Origin: Mesorhabditis belari
Taxonomy: Eukaryota; Nematoda; Chromadorea; Rhabditida; Rhabditidae
Length of the DNA: 64,000 nucleotides
Assembly (NCBI GenBank): GCA_958450365.1
Contig: CAUEEP010000758.1
Coordinates: 1,262,565-1,326,564, forward strand
Direction: 5' to 3'
Part shown: positions 42,151-54,619 of the stretch, one piece after another
How the letters are laid out: each line of letters starts with the position of its first letter
Position numbering within the stretch: the first letter of the stretch is position 1
Notes under the pieces: generated by a model
Seen by the model: the letters and a program-made list of their open reading frames with translations, nothing else
Database searches by the model: none
Told to the model about the DNA's origin: nothing
Position numbers and translations under genes: made by a program

Positions 42151-45100
42151 ATGGATGGATCACTCGTCACCGAAGAAATTCGGATCCTTCCATTTTATCA
42201 CGGTAAGCACATTTTTGATTTGTTTATGGTTTTTTAAAAACTGATACTTAATCTTATAGTAAGTTTGTTTATTGTGGTTTTTGATGCTTTTTAGCTCCGA
42301 CTGTGTGAAACCTAAACATAACCTAAGAACAAATCATACATACCGGATTCATTCTAATAGAAGCACGTGTCCTTCAATTAGAGGCCTCCCGGTACTATAT
42401 GGACTTTGGGGGAGCAAAAGAAAGAGAATTTTTCACTCTATTATTTGAGACCAAATTTATGACTATAGGTTAAAAATCAAATTTTTAGTGCAACTTTTTC
42501 TCCTGACGTGAGTGGGCGGGGTTTAGGGGAGCCTCCAATAGGAGCACATGTGCTTCTAGTAGAATAAATACGGTAGTCAGTGTTAGTGTGCAAAAAGTTA
42601 ATGCATAAAGTTTGCTAGTGATCGGTAAAAGTAAAAAGCTTAGCGAGTATCGTTTTTATCGTTTAATGCTGTCTACATTTCAGGTCTTCTACCGCGAGAA
42701 GACATCTCCGACCTTTTGCGCAGAGAAGGTCAATTCCTGCTGCGAATCTCCGAAACGGTGAGCTTTTGATTTCTATTCTTTAATATACTTTTTATAGAAA
42801 GAAGATGAAGGAGAAAAGACGCTCGTCATTTCGTTTCGACGAGCCCTAGATCCGACGATTAATCGACAATCAATTGAAGTATGATCTTGATATACTTTTA
42901 ATGAGATTTCCTGTCTTATGTTTCTTTCATTTTAGGACAAAGTAAAGAGCGGCCGGAGTGGAAGCGGCAAAAGAAGCACCAGACGAACGATAACGAGTGG
43001 AACAAAAAAGGTGGATCGGGAGAAAGAAAAGATGGAAGCCGACAAAAGACTCATCAAGCACGCGATTGTCCATCTTGTCAACAACAGATACACGATCGAT
43101 CAAAAAGAAGTAAAGTTTTTGTTTAAATACTATACAATTGTTGTTTTTAGTCATTCGAAACGCTCCTCAAATTGATTGAATACCATTCGCGACGTGATGC
43201 CGTCATTAACGAACGTGGAAAGGTTTCGCCATTTTGTGCTACAAACAAATATTTCTTTTTTTAGCAAATCTCATGTCGTCTCGAATATCCAGTCATCCGC
43301 CAATCTTGGGAATACGAGCACAGCGACATTCAACTCGAGAAGAAATTGGGCAACGGGGAATTTGGAGAAGTGTGGAAGGGAAAGATTCGACGGCGACAAG
43401 ATGGAAAATGGGTGAATGGAGCGATCAAATTGGTGAGATTATACCTATCCTAAAGTTTTTCTAGTCTTTCTATTCTTTTTATTGTTTTCTTCAGTCGAAA
43501 GGCGAGAACGCGGCATCGAAGAAGAAACGCAAGGAAGTGATGCTCGAGATTCGCATGATGAGAGATTTGAAACATCCAAATGTGGTGAGTTTTAGCTTCA
43601 GCTATTGTTTATGAGCTTTCTATTTAGGTTCATGCTTATGGCGTGGCGGTACTTCAGAATCCAATCTATATTCTCATCGAGCTCGTCAGCGGTGAGAATT
43701 TTCTAACTTGATGAAACGAATCGTTTTGATTTCAGGCGGCGATCTACAGAAATTCTTGAAAAACAAAGGCAGAAATCAGAAGTCAAAAGAGAAGAGACTC
43801 CTCGTTTTTCATGTGAGTTTGCTCTTTAAATTAACTTTATTGTTCTTTCTTTTAGGCAGCCTGTGGTATTGAGTACATTCACGCGAATGGAATTATTCAT
43901 CGAGATTTGGCTGCCAGAAATTGTCTCTACGATGGACGACGGGTTGGGTGTTTATAAATGCAAAAATAAATTCATTTTTTTAGCTTCGCATCAGCGACTT
44001 CGGCCTATCGGTGAAAGGACCAACTTATGAGATTCCATCAGGAGGAAATCAAAGATTGCCCATTCGATGGTTGTCACCCGAAGTTTTGACGGTGAGCTTT
44101 TTCAAGTTAACATGTCATCGATGACTTTCAGGAAGGGAAATTCTCGTTCGAATCAGATGTTTGGGCGTTTGGATGCCTCGTTTGTGAGATCTATGCGAAT
44201 GGTGAAGCGCCCTACGATGGAAAAACGAATTCCGAAGTAAAAGAGATCGTAAGTGGATAAGGATTCAATGGCTTAATGTACGGATTTTAGTTGCTGGATA
44301 ATGGAAAACCGGGGCTGGCAGTGGGGATGTGGAAGAAATTGGCGACGTTTCTCAACGATGGAATCTTTCTGCCCGAGAGGGACCGTGCGAGCATGCGAGG
44401 GGTGAGTTTTATCAACATACAGTATATTATGATATTAGGCTGTCCAGAAAGTCCTTTTCATACTTCCGTTGAAAAATAGCAAATTCATCAATTAACCTAT
44501 GTTTTGTTCTAAATAAAAAGTGTTTATTGTTCAATCAATTTGGGTTCACTTTCCAGCAAATTCGAGGGTGGAAACGTGTTTTTCGTAAAAATCTATAAAA
44601 ATCTCTACAAAGAAATTGGCTGAATCAATTTCTCTGAAAATTTGGCTATATACCTAACTTTTTATGCTCTATCTTTTATCTATTGACACCAAGATAGATT
44701 TCCCTAGCTAAAGTGTCTAAAACCACAGCATTAAGCCGTCGCCCTTTTTGACTACCCGACTTCACGCCCCCGAAAAAAATCCAGACATTTTAAACCCGGT
44801 TTAATGTTATTTTGCAGAAAAATAATTGGCCTTTCTAATGAAACAAACCGTAGTTCAATTGGTGCATTTGTTGGTTTTAAAAGGAAGTACGAAAATGAAA
44901 GAAAAGGCTTTCTGAACAACCTAATACCTTTTCGTCAATGTCATTTTTAGGTTGTTGATTTCCTCTCACTCGCCATCGACATTCCTCGACCCGACGAATT
45001 ACACTCCGATGATGAAACAAGGTACAATTTTAGTTTCAAACTTATCCTATTTTTCTCCTTCAGGACAATCGCATCAATTGCAGCAACAACGACAACAACG

Positions 45101-45181
45101 ACAACATCAACGGCACCATCAGAAGCAGGAACAATCAACAGTTCGGGACATGCACTCCTCATTCCACTCAATCTCGGCTGA
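42151..45181 (+). CDS. SH2-domain non-receptor tyrosine kinase (nematode Fer/SPE-8-like)
   Basis: An SH2 domain at about residues 10-115 ([27 protein letters not shown] with the phosphotyrosine-binding Arg; [20 protein letters not shown]) is followed by a kinase domain. It has the glycine loop [11 protein letters not shown], catalytic Lys in [31 protein letters not shown] and [20 protein letters not shown]. All catalytic residues are present. A Thr/Ala-rich tail ends at 45181. There is no F-BAR domain, as in the short SH2-kinase family that is greatly expanded in nematodes and often sperm-specific (SPE-8 type; family knowledge). The intron 44402-44951 is enlarged by a 490-bp MITE. Confidence 0.85.
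44435..44924. mobile_element. TTAGGCTGT-type mariner-like MITE in the kinase intron
   Basis: Begins TTAGGCTGTCCAGAAAGTCC and ends with the inverse GGCTTTCTGAACAACCTAA, with TA on both sides (44433-44434, 44925-44926). No transposase. Same terminus type as 16341. Confidence 0.85.
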
Positions 45182-45306
45182 TCAGCCGCAATCGATCGAT
45201 GGATAAAAGAATATCTTTGACAAATTCCTTTTGGATTTCATAATTTACTTGTGTCGATTCACCTTTTTTGCCATTAATATGTATTTATTTGAGTTGAAAC
45301 TTACAG

Positions 45307-45671
45307 TCATTGTGCCTTTGATGATTCATTGTTATTTCGTAACTCGTCTGAATAAAGGGACATTGCTTTTGGGTTCGAAAGATTGTGTATCAATTTTCTC
45401 AGTAAGTCTTTAGGTTCTTTCAATTTTCTCACACTTCCGAGTCCAAGACGAGTCCAGTCATCACACAAAGCTGCAATACACTGCGTCTGGCAATCACCAT
45501 AGCCTTTGTTGAAGGTTTTACGGTAACGTGGAAACTCTGGCCAGCGTTTGGCTCTAAAAAAGCTAATACTAACCAATTTCTAATCCAAAAGTTATTTTTC
45601 TGGATAAGGTCGCATTTGACCCACTCCCTCGGAGATTTCTGGTGATAAACTTTCGCTCCAGTCGCTTTCAT
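45307..45671 (-). CDS. Small Cys-containing protein, unassigned
   Basis: Two exons: MKATGAKVYHQKSPRE, an intron (GTGGGT...TTTTTTAG, about 70 nt), then AKRWPEFPRYRKTFNKGYGD, CQTQCIAALCDDWTRLGLGS, and a Lys-rich tail ending at 45307. About 97 residues. The CxxxC...C pattern and size recall small mitochondrial assembly factors of the NDUFAF8 type, but this is a guess. It shares a short upstream region with the divergent DHHC gene. Confidence 0.5.
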
Positions 45672-45773
45672 TTGATCTGTAAATGCAAATTTTGGCGTTT
45701 TACATTATTATGCTAATTTTTCTTTAGTATTGTTTCTTTAAAATCATCGATTCATTTTCTCAATATTTCAAAA

Positions 45774-47210
45774 ATGTCTTCTTTCAATTCATTGAGGACC
45801 GTTTTCCGGCTTATTTTCCTCGATCGGTGAGTGAAAAGATTTTCTGCTGTATTGGAATTCATTTTCATTTTAGAATTCGCCATCTCTTTAGCCGAAATGT
45901 GAAATGGTCGCTTTCTCTCATCACGTGGATATCATTTCTCTTTTATTGGTTCGTAAATTTTTTTTCTCCATTAACCTGATCGCAAACACGGCTTTTTTAA
46001 GATAGGCACACAAAATTTTAATAATTTTTTTGCTCCTTTAGGTACCAATCGCTGATCGTCGGTGTGATCGCTCGTGGCCTTCCCGAGTCTTGCAGTCACA
46101 ATTTCTTTGAAATCAATCTCATCTGGGTGCTCATCGCATGCATTTTCTTCTCGGCTGTAAGTTTTATGTTTAACTTGTTGTTTTTAGTCTTAATTTTCTA
46201 TAAGATTATTTTTAGATGTACTCTCCGCCAAAACCGATTCCCGACGAGTATATCATCGATAACGAAACGATCGACGAGGAACGAAGAAAAGCGATTGAGA
46301 TGGAAAAGTCGGTTATTTATTTTTCAAAACATAGTTCACGGATCTGCTACTAATTACGGTCTTTTAGTCTCCCAGTATGTCGTCGTTGTGATGTTTACAA
46401 ACCGCCAAGGGCTCATCATTGCAAAGTGTGTGGAAAAGTTACCATATTACCAGGAATTCTTGAATAACTGCTAAAGCATTTTCTTTTTAAGATTTGTCAG
46501 CGTTGTATTCCCCGAATGGATCATCATTGCCCGATACTACAGGCAATATTTGATCATTCTTCATCGTAATTATATTTTAGTCGTGCGTTCATCATCACAA
46601 CTACAAATTCTACCTTCTCTACTTGATCGTCCCCTCATTTTTCGGAATTTACGTGACAATATGGTTAAGGTGGGGGTTAAATTGATTTGAATTACGGCAA
46701 AAGTTAGTTCGTTCTTTAAAAGTTTTCCTATTTAGAAAGTTTATGTGGAGAATAACTGTGAAGATCATAAATGGAAATGAACCATCGACAATCGATCATT
46801 TCATTATTGGAGCGTATTGTAATGCGGCGGTAAGTATCGATTGAATTATTTTCGAGTCGATGCGTCTAGATAATCGCTATCGGTGTCACGTGGTTATCTT
46901 CAATTCAGCTCAAACAAGCCATTCGCAACCGAACAACCATCGAGCAGAATAAATTGGAAAAGCTCACCGAACAGGATGAAAGCTTGATTGAAGAGGTTTC
47001 TTTGAAGAAACCTATATCTTACCATTATTTTTAGATTTACGATTTGGGCTCGGTGAACGCCAATTTGACTGAGGTGTTTGGTGAACCGCCAAAAACTCCA
47101 CAACTAGTATCGTTTCTTCGGGTAGGATATGACCTATTTATTTGTTTTTCTCTTTTTAGCCATTTTTCAAGATAATCTACTGGTTGTCGCCGATTGATTC
47201 GATGCACTGA
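45774..47210 (+). CDS. DHHC-type protein S-palmitoyltransferase
   Basis: Transfers palmitate to protein cysteines at Golgi or plasma membranes. Two N-terminal TM segments (SLSLITWISFLLYWYQSLIV; NLIWVLIACIFFSA) are followed by PPKPIPDEY, the zinc-binding Cys-rich domain CRRCDVYKPPRAHHCKVCGK and CQRCIPRMDHHCP, then SCVHHHNYKFYLLYLIV, TM3 (FYLLYLIVPSFFGIYVTIWL) and TM4 (HFIIGAYCNAAIIAIGVTWL). The catalytic DHHC is intact. The NCVG-type motif reads SCVH, and DHHCPW reads DHHCPI. The intron between those motifs has a GC-AG boundary (46543-46580). About 270 residues. Confidence 0.85.
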
Positions 47211-47680
47211 GATGGTCTTTCGTTTAAAATGAAGGATCGACAATTGAATGGCGAATTAAAAACGATCATATTTTTTGCGTTTTGTTTATTAAATTCACGA
47301 AATATGGCTTATATTAAAGATTGCACCTCGAAAACAAGAAAGAAATCACAAAACAGATACCCGAAAGAGCAAAGAAAACTTGCAAAATGTTGGTATTTTT
47401 ATCTGGTTGAATCGCTAATATTATTGGATTAAAGATCTTGCTATTGAGAAACAGGACGATTTGGACAAGTACTCTGATGGGCTTGTATTCCGGAAGATGG
47501 ATAGAGATGCATCGGATTAAAAGCACACACCACAAAAGCAGCCTAAAGATAATTACTAAAGATTCCAATCAAACTCTGAATTACTTTTTCTTTTTCATTC
47601 GCATTTTCATTTTCAAGGTGTTCGTCACCGGTGATGAGCTCAAACGTTCTTGTCCCACTAAAAACTCGTTAACAAATCTA
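47211..47680. other. Convergent 3' flanks
   Basis: AT-rich spacer between the DHHC gene (+) and the Q-rich gene (-). The short open frames here look accidental. No gene seen. Confidence 0.5.
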
Positions 47681-48682
47681 TTATTTTTGAAAAAACCTTG
47701 GATTTTGACTGCCTCGATAAGATAATTGCCCATTTGGACGATATCCATTTCTCAACTGACCAGAGGGTCTTCTCGGTGCATTATATTGAAATTGGCGATC
47801 ACTTCCAGATTGCGGGGTGAATTTTTGTGAATCATGACCGCGAGATCCACTTCTTCCCTCTCCTCCACGAACTTGTGGCGGATATTGTTGTTGTTGATAA
47901 TTCTGACCTTGGCCTCGATCGTACTGTTGAATTTGTTGAAATGATTGACCGGGAAAGTGACGAGGCGGTTGTTGACGATAATTCATTTGTTGTGGGTGCT
48001 GTTGAGGGAAACATCCGCTGTTTCCTAAAGCAGCTTTACATAGAGATTTTGTTTTAATATACCATATACCTAATTATTTCTTGTTTAAAATTAAGAAAGT
48101 ACCTCCTCGTCTATAATTCGACTGTAATGGATAACGCGCTTCTGGCCTCACTATGGGAGGAAGATTTGCAGCTAAAATTAAACCACATTAACGGCAAAAA
48201 AATCAAAATTTTTAGCTCCCCAATGGCTATCTATTTGTGTGATCTAGTCTAAACAATCACCAAAACACGAAATAAACAAAAAATAATCACCATTAACAGG
48301 AAAGGATCCTCGATATTCGACGTAAGCTGTCGTAAGTCGATTGGACAAAGCTAAATTCTAAGTTAAGAATTGTTTAGGAAAAATGTTATACAATTTTGTT
48401 GCTGTACAATAGGCTGAGGAGGTGCATTTGATCGTTGATCGCTCTGTTGCATTGGAGCCGAATTGCCTTGCCTAGTTGTTTTCCCTGGAACTAAAGCCAT
48501 GCAACTTACATAATTCATAAGATCCCAACCTTGCTGAGCGTTTGCTTGATTCGAATTTTGGCTTTGGGCGAAAGAAGCAAGAAACTGAGGATCTACAAAT
48601 AATTGATTATTAATAAAACCACGGGTAACCCACTGTCTGCATTATCATCATCATCGTCATCTTGAGCCCATTTGTTCGCCAT
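47681..48682 (-). CDS. Q/G-rich low-complexity protein, unassigned
   Basis: Starts MANKWAQDDDDDDNAD, then NPQFLASFAQSQNSNQANAQ, a proline/glutamine stretch (APPQPIVQQQN), LPPIVRPEARYPLQSNYRRG, QQQYPPQVRGGEGRSGSRG and a basic end RRPSGQLRNGYRPNG, stopping at 47681. About 220 residues. The Gln/Asn-rich, RGG-containing composition is typical of RNA-binding or granule-forming disordered proteins, but no folded domain is visible. Several introns are 40-60 nt and the joins are approximate. Confidence 0.55.
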
Positions 48683-49193
48683 CACGTACCTAAAACAATC
48701 CGTGATTAAACGAGCCCCTAGGTTTTAGAAATCAAGAGTAAAGTACGATGTTACAAAGTTTTGCATCAAAGAAAGCTTTTTATACAAAATAAGCGGTGAC
48801 CGAAGTATCGAGTCTGGACAAGCAAATAAAAAAGCTTATCTTGTTTAAACTCACTTTACAGGTGTCGAATTCCAAATATGTTTGTGTTAATTGATGAACT
48901 TTTGAACAAATTTTTATAGATGTGAAATAACTGGACAATGCAAAAACAAACCGAAAACGAAACCGAATTCAACAAACTTGGTCCATAAAGTTTATTTGTC
49001 TTTAATTTCTTGCAAACATTGAAATGAAAGTAAACAATAAACAGTTCAATGAAGGTAAATTTGAGACAGTAATCAAATCTAGAAAAGGATGCAATTCAAT
49101 GAAGAACAAACGGAACAATTTAATAATTAGTACAAAGTTAACAAAAAATCATGAGATTGTGATTAACCCGCGCAAAAAAAAACAAGAAAGTTA
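48683..49193. other. Intergenic spacer between two minus-strand genes
   Basis: Contains the likely upstream region of the Q-rich gene and the 3' flank of scc-3. AT-rich; no further gene seen. Confidence 0.5.
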
Positions 49194-52100
49194 CTATTCC
49201 TCCATTCGATTTCTCGAAGAACGTCCCCTTTTTGTTGGAGTCACTGATGGAGCTTTGGATGAAGCGATCGACGTTGAAAATGAACGAACTGATGAGACAT
49301 CATCAGGGTTTCTCTCCTGAAAGAAGTTATCAACTAAAAGTGATAGATTTTATAAAACGAACCTTAAGACTATCCTTATAAAGCGCATAGCTTGACCAAA
49401 GTGGGCTTTCCGTTGGAATACGGCCCATCGCTAGAGCGTGTTTCTCCAAATAACGACGGCTAAAGGTTTGCTGTAAGATAATCTTTGCTTGAAAACTTAC
49501 ATGCATTCCTTGTCTTGTCGAAGCAATTTTTGTGAAAATTCTTGAATGACCTCAAGAAAACTGACATTTGTGGGATTCTTTGACGCTCGACCACCAGAGA
49601 TCTCAAGAGCAAAAATGATACCATCTCTAAAAACTCCTACAGTTGATATAAATATTGTGAAAAACAACCTATGAATCTTGGCAATTGATTCACGGTTTCG
49701 TAAATGGTCATTTCCAAAGATTGAAGACAATCGACGAGCCAATTCGTGAAGCTGAGCAAAATCTTCAGACAACGGGTCAACGTGTGGTGTTTTAGAGGTT
49801 GACTAGAAATATGGTTTATGTTGAAAAAAACTAAAGACCAACCCGTAATCTTTCGTAAGCCATTTGCAAGGCCTTTCCAACGGCACTAGCAGTGCTCAAC
49901 ATTTCGGCATCACGACACTTTGAAATGATCATTTTCATAATGTCTCCAAAATCTTGATAGTACTAAAAGAAGAATTAATTAGGCGCTTTTTTAGATACTT
50001 ACTTTCACATATTGCTCAAAGATTTCTGCCGCTTCACCAATGGGAAGCACTCCGTAGATCACGAGTTTGCCATAATTTGCCAATAGTCTTCTACGTTTCA
50101 TCATCATTTCAAGCTGCTCCTAAAAGTAAATCTTTACAATTTTTAAAGAAAAAAAACTTGTTGATCAAATTGAGTGGATGCTTGGGAGAAAACATTATCT
50201 ACAACATAGGTTTTCAATCGGCGGAGAAGTTTCTAAAGCTGCAGGTTAATTTTTCAATTTATATTTGATATTACTTGATCCATTTTGAAAACAAGTCCTT
50301 TCCAGTTATCATTTCGCTCGGCTAAATGTTCATTGAAGATTAGAAGTGCGTCACACATAGCCAAGTACGTCTGAAAACTTAAGGCTTTTTCGAATTGATT
50401 AACGAGATCAATACCGTCTCTAAGCCACTGACATGCTCCATCATAATTTGTTCACAACAGGTGAAAAAGTTGGCCACCCGTTTGCTCAATTTTTTCAAAG
50501 CATCCTGAAAAGACATACACAATTTTAAAAAGAATAGTTACATTTCGATTGGGCTCAATATCGTGAATGATTCGCTGAAGATCCCAATTCAAGACTAGAC
50601 ACATATATTGGACGCACAGTTGAACGACTTCTGATGGAGCACGCCCTTCCTCCCAAGTTGTGACCTTAAAAAACATTTGGGCATAGCTATTAACCGAATT
50701 GCATACCTGAATGCATCTATCAAAGACATCTTTCTTTCCTGTGTCAATGTGGCTGGCGAAACCAACAAGCTTCCGAAAGGCGCTCTTCATTGCAGCTTCG
50801 TCATCCTCGTCGATAACCTAAGCGATTTATAAATCAACCGTTCTAGAAACAATTTACCTCGTCTTTTTCCAATCGATCAACTTGTAAGCCAACTTGCAAC
50901 GCTACACCGTCAACCAGCTAAATTAACAGCAATCAATCTCAATCTAATTTATTTGACACCTTTATTCTTGCAGTTTCTGTGACTTGAGCAGTTCCACTGT
51001 ATGAAGAAAGATGATTAATAACTTCAGCTACCTAAACATGATACTTCAAGAAGCTAAGACAATTAAAGTAACCTGCGCAAGCACGTCGCGATCTGGATGA
51101 CGTTCAACGACATTTTCCAAAGCTTTCATGAGTTCAGCAGCATGCTGAAATGGGTTGTTTTTGATTAGAGAAAGTATATTGTGTACCTGTGTTAATTGTC
51201 CTGCAACATACATCTCAAGTTGAAAGTATAGTGGTAAAACCACTAAATTGCACACTTTTTCACGATCAGCAATGTACTAAAATAACAGGTAAAAAAAAAT
51301 TACTTTTTAGAGACAGTTACCGTTTGAAGAAGAAGTGGAAGTTGAGGAATAAAAACCTCGCTGATTTTGGTTCTCTCATCGGCTAGTTGGCGAGCTTCAC
51401 GACTATTAGCAGCTTGAGGACCACGTTTTGCCTTAACAAATAGATAGTGCCACAATGTGAAAGTAACTACAAACCATTGCTCTTCCAACTGGGTGGTCTC
51501 CGGTTGCTGCTTGCTTGATTGAACAACACATGATTTCAATGATTTGCGCATCGCATTGAGCCGCTATAATTGATGCAACTGAGTAAATAACATTGAAATT
51601 TTTACCTTCATCGTTTTTCAAAAGTTCAATATAAGATCCCCAGTCTTTCACAATCTCATTTGAGTCGATTAAAGCGTCAACGAGATAAGCACCATGTTCG
51701 TGGCACTAAAGATTATAATAATACCGATTTATGAAGCAAAACATTACTTCTCCTTCAATGAAAAACCGGATGAGATCCAGGAGCAACTCTTTGTTTTGAC
51801 TGGTCTTTGGGTCTGAACCAGCTGGTGCGGCATTGGGAAACACCTATTTCCAATTTGATAAATTAATGGAAAATAATCAAACTTTGACATTGAGAAACTC
51901 TCCGGCAGCAACAGCCAGAGGACGATAATTTGTGTAGACCAGCTCGTAGATTGGAACGCAATCGTCCTTTGTCAGAAGAGTTGGAAAAGCTCTAGGGTAG
52001 AGATAGCTTTACAGTTTAAAAAAACCTACCTATATATAGCACTCATAAGTTCGCATGCTTTCACAGCTGTATCAAGATGTTTATCCATCACCATGCTCAC

Positions 52101-53777
52101 CAAGCGTTCCTAAAATCCAACTATATTCAACGGACTTTATCCTGTGAAAAACTTTGAATTTGTTCGAGAAAAGCTCTAGTTTGCCGACGATTTCCTGGCG
52201 ATTGTAAAGGGGAAGCAACGCTTCTAAGCATTTGAAACGAACTTCGGGCATCTAAAGAGCGAATAAAATCTTTTAAACCATACTTTATTATCGTGCATTT
52301 CAAAAGAATTTTACCTACCTTGTCATGCAAACTCCATCCGATATATTTGAGGTAACTGTCGTCCAAAAAGTGTTCCGGGTATACAATCATCCATTTTCCC
52401 AATTCGTTAATGCAAATGGAACGAATATCAGGCAAGCAATCTCTATAAAAAAACTTAAAAACAAAGCTATCGCGTTACTTACCGATAGCGGTGAACAAAG
52501 ACACTCTTGAAAATGTATTGAAGCATGTCGCTGACATCTTGTGCATGCTCTTTGAGCTAAAACACGAACCATTAGAACTTCATTTTTGCACAAAACCTCT
52601 GTCTTTCTAGCAATCAAAACATCCAATTTGTCGTTGTTTCCCGATCCACCCATTGCTTTAAGCTTGGCCTGTTCAGCCTCAATTTGTCGTTCATTCTTGG
52701 CTTTATTCTCAACAAGCTCCAAAGTCACATCAACCAAAGCAGATGAAAGTGTCATGGCTAAATGAATCAAATGATAAGTTTTACTAGCATAAAAAAATAC
52801 CTGCAAACGTAGCGGTATGGCGAAAGGCTCGTACTTGACTGTCAGCCAGTGTTGTGAGTAGTTGAATAACAGAATCCATCATTTGATTGTTGAAAATAAT
52901 CGAATGCTTGCATTCAGCAACAAGCGTCTAAAATTGGTAGTAGCTCGGTAGGTAAAAACATTCATAAACTTCTAAATATTACCATAATCATTTGTGAGAA
53001 ATTTCCTCGAAAACGTTTCCATTGTGCTCCAGTCATGACCTGAATTTGTTTTGTACAAAACACGTAGCTCTAATTTACCATTGGATAATCACCCGATTCT
53101 TCATCAAATTCTTCAGTCATGTGTCGAACGATTTCCCTAAACAGAAAGGTTAGTGATTTAAAACTGATTAGTTATTTACGAATATTCCAATTTCAGCAAC
53201 ATATCTCCAGTAAGCTTTCCACGACATCCAGAAGAGGAAAGGAAAAATTGGAGCAATTCGGTGAGGGCATCATCTGGATTCGCCTCATAATTGTTAATCC
53301 ATTCTTCAACCACTTTCTAAGACAAAAACAACTTCGTTTCATTTAAAGTGCAATACCTTAAAATCGCCACCATGTTTCACAGCTCCCAATAAACCTCCAT
53401 CTTCGGTCAATTTCCCTCCACTCCTTCGTGCGCCACCACGTCCGCCGCGGGTCGAGATTCCACCTCTGGGTCTTCCTCTTTTGGGCTAAAAAGAAGCGTT
53501 ATATATGATACAAGTCTTCCCAACAAATAAATGTAAAACTTACAATTTCTCCTCCTTCGCCAAGTCCATCAAGTGGCACTTTTCGTTTCCTTCCTCGAAA
53601 TGGTGTTGTCGGCACACGAAACACCCCATCGTTGTTATCCACTTCAGTGCTGCTAAACGACCAAAAATTTTAAAACAATCACAAAGGTTACTTGTTTCTA
53701 GAGCTTTCACCACCCAGCTCGGCGTAATTTCTTACGATTCCACGTGTGGTCATGCGGTTCGGAGTCGATGAATCCAT
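49194..53777 (-). CDS. scc-3: Cohesin subunit STAG/SA
   Basis: Cohesin ring regulator that binds the kleisin and DNA. The N-terminus is basic and RG-rich ([20 protein letters not shown]), then [46 protein letters not shown] and [14 protein letters not shown], all matching the STAG domain. Further on is the SCD (stromalin conservative domain): [20 protein letters not shown] and [14 protein letters not shown] long HEAT-like helical region follows, then a short basic C-terminus ([16 protein letters not shown]). The start at 53777 ([20 protein letters not shown]) is the first in-frame ATG. About 1100 residues in some 20 short-intron exons; it looks intact. Confidence 0.9.
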
Positions 53778-54619
53778 TCTAAAGATAAAACATTGCATTT
53801 AGGCTACAGCTAAAACCAAAGAGAACATATAAGAGGTAGAACACAGCCGAACAAAATCGCAGGTAACAGGGGCAAACGGGGATGTCATCAACATAGTCAA
53901 GCTAGTTGCTGCTCCGGTTATCCGTCAATTACTCAAAGCTAGTGCAGCAAACCTAGACATATATTTTTGCTCAGTTGGTTCCTCAAAATTCAAAGCGTTA
54001 GTGTGAATTGTACTCATCAATATTTCAAGTTCAAATTGCCTCTCAGTTCTTGACTCTCAAAGAAGATAAAATGGCAGAGGTCCAAGAGAACAAACTACAG
54101 CGTCGCCGAAGCGCGCCGGGACGCTAAATTTTAGCGCCGGAGAGTGGCGTTGCGGTAGAAAATTGCGATTTTCGATTATTTTCGCGAAAATGTTAGGAAT
54201 TACTTTTTTGAAACATTTTGCTTTAAGTTTTTGCCCCAAATGAGACTTTTGCCTAAAGATGGAACCAAATACTAAAACTTAAATACCCAACCATTCAGCA
54301 ATTGCTTTCGCTGTTAAGTATTCAGTCTAAAAATTGAACATTTTGCTTTTGAAAACCACATTTCGCCCGAAGTTTTCCTTTCTTTTTCATTTCTTTTGTT
54401 TCTTCATTTGTTCCATCAAATCGTAGGATCAATTTCTTTTTACTCGTAGTCCACGGACTTAACTATTCGTCTATTTTGGCTTAACCTTTGAGTGCTTGTA
54501 AAAATTAAAACATTTTCCATAAAGTTACCCCTTTGGCACATTCTTATTCAACCAAGTTAGCGCTTTCTCCTTTCTTGTTGGAAAAGCTTTAATATTTCAT
54601 AATTTTTACTTTCAGCTGA
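53778..54619. promoter_or_regulatory. Bidirectional promoter region of scc-3 and hel-1
   Basis: 842 bp between divergent starts. It holds a GC-rich core with nested inverted words (GGGACGCTAAATTTTAGCGCC at about 54118-54138, half-sites resembling E2F TTTSSCGC) and an acceptor ACTTTCAG at 54608-54615 for trans-splicing of hel-1. The site resemblance is suggestive only. Confidence 0.45.

Noticed and set aside
44952..45206. Gln/His-rich frame at the kinase 3' end
   Set aside because: It is the +1 frame of the kinase Thr-rich tail. The phase of the preceding AG|gtacaa intron selects the Thr frame.
49024..49320. Plus-strand 98-codon ORF
   Set aside because: It overlaps the last scc-3 exon antisense; the scc-3 frame has family continuity and this one has none.
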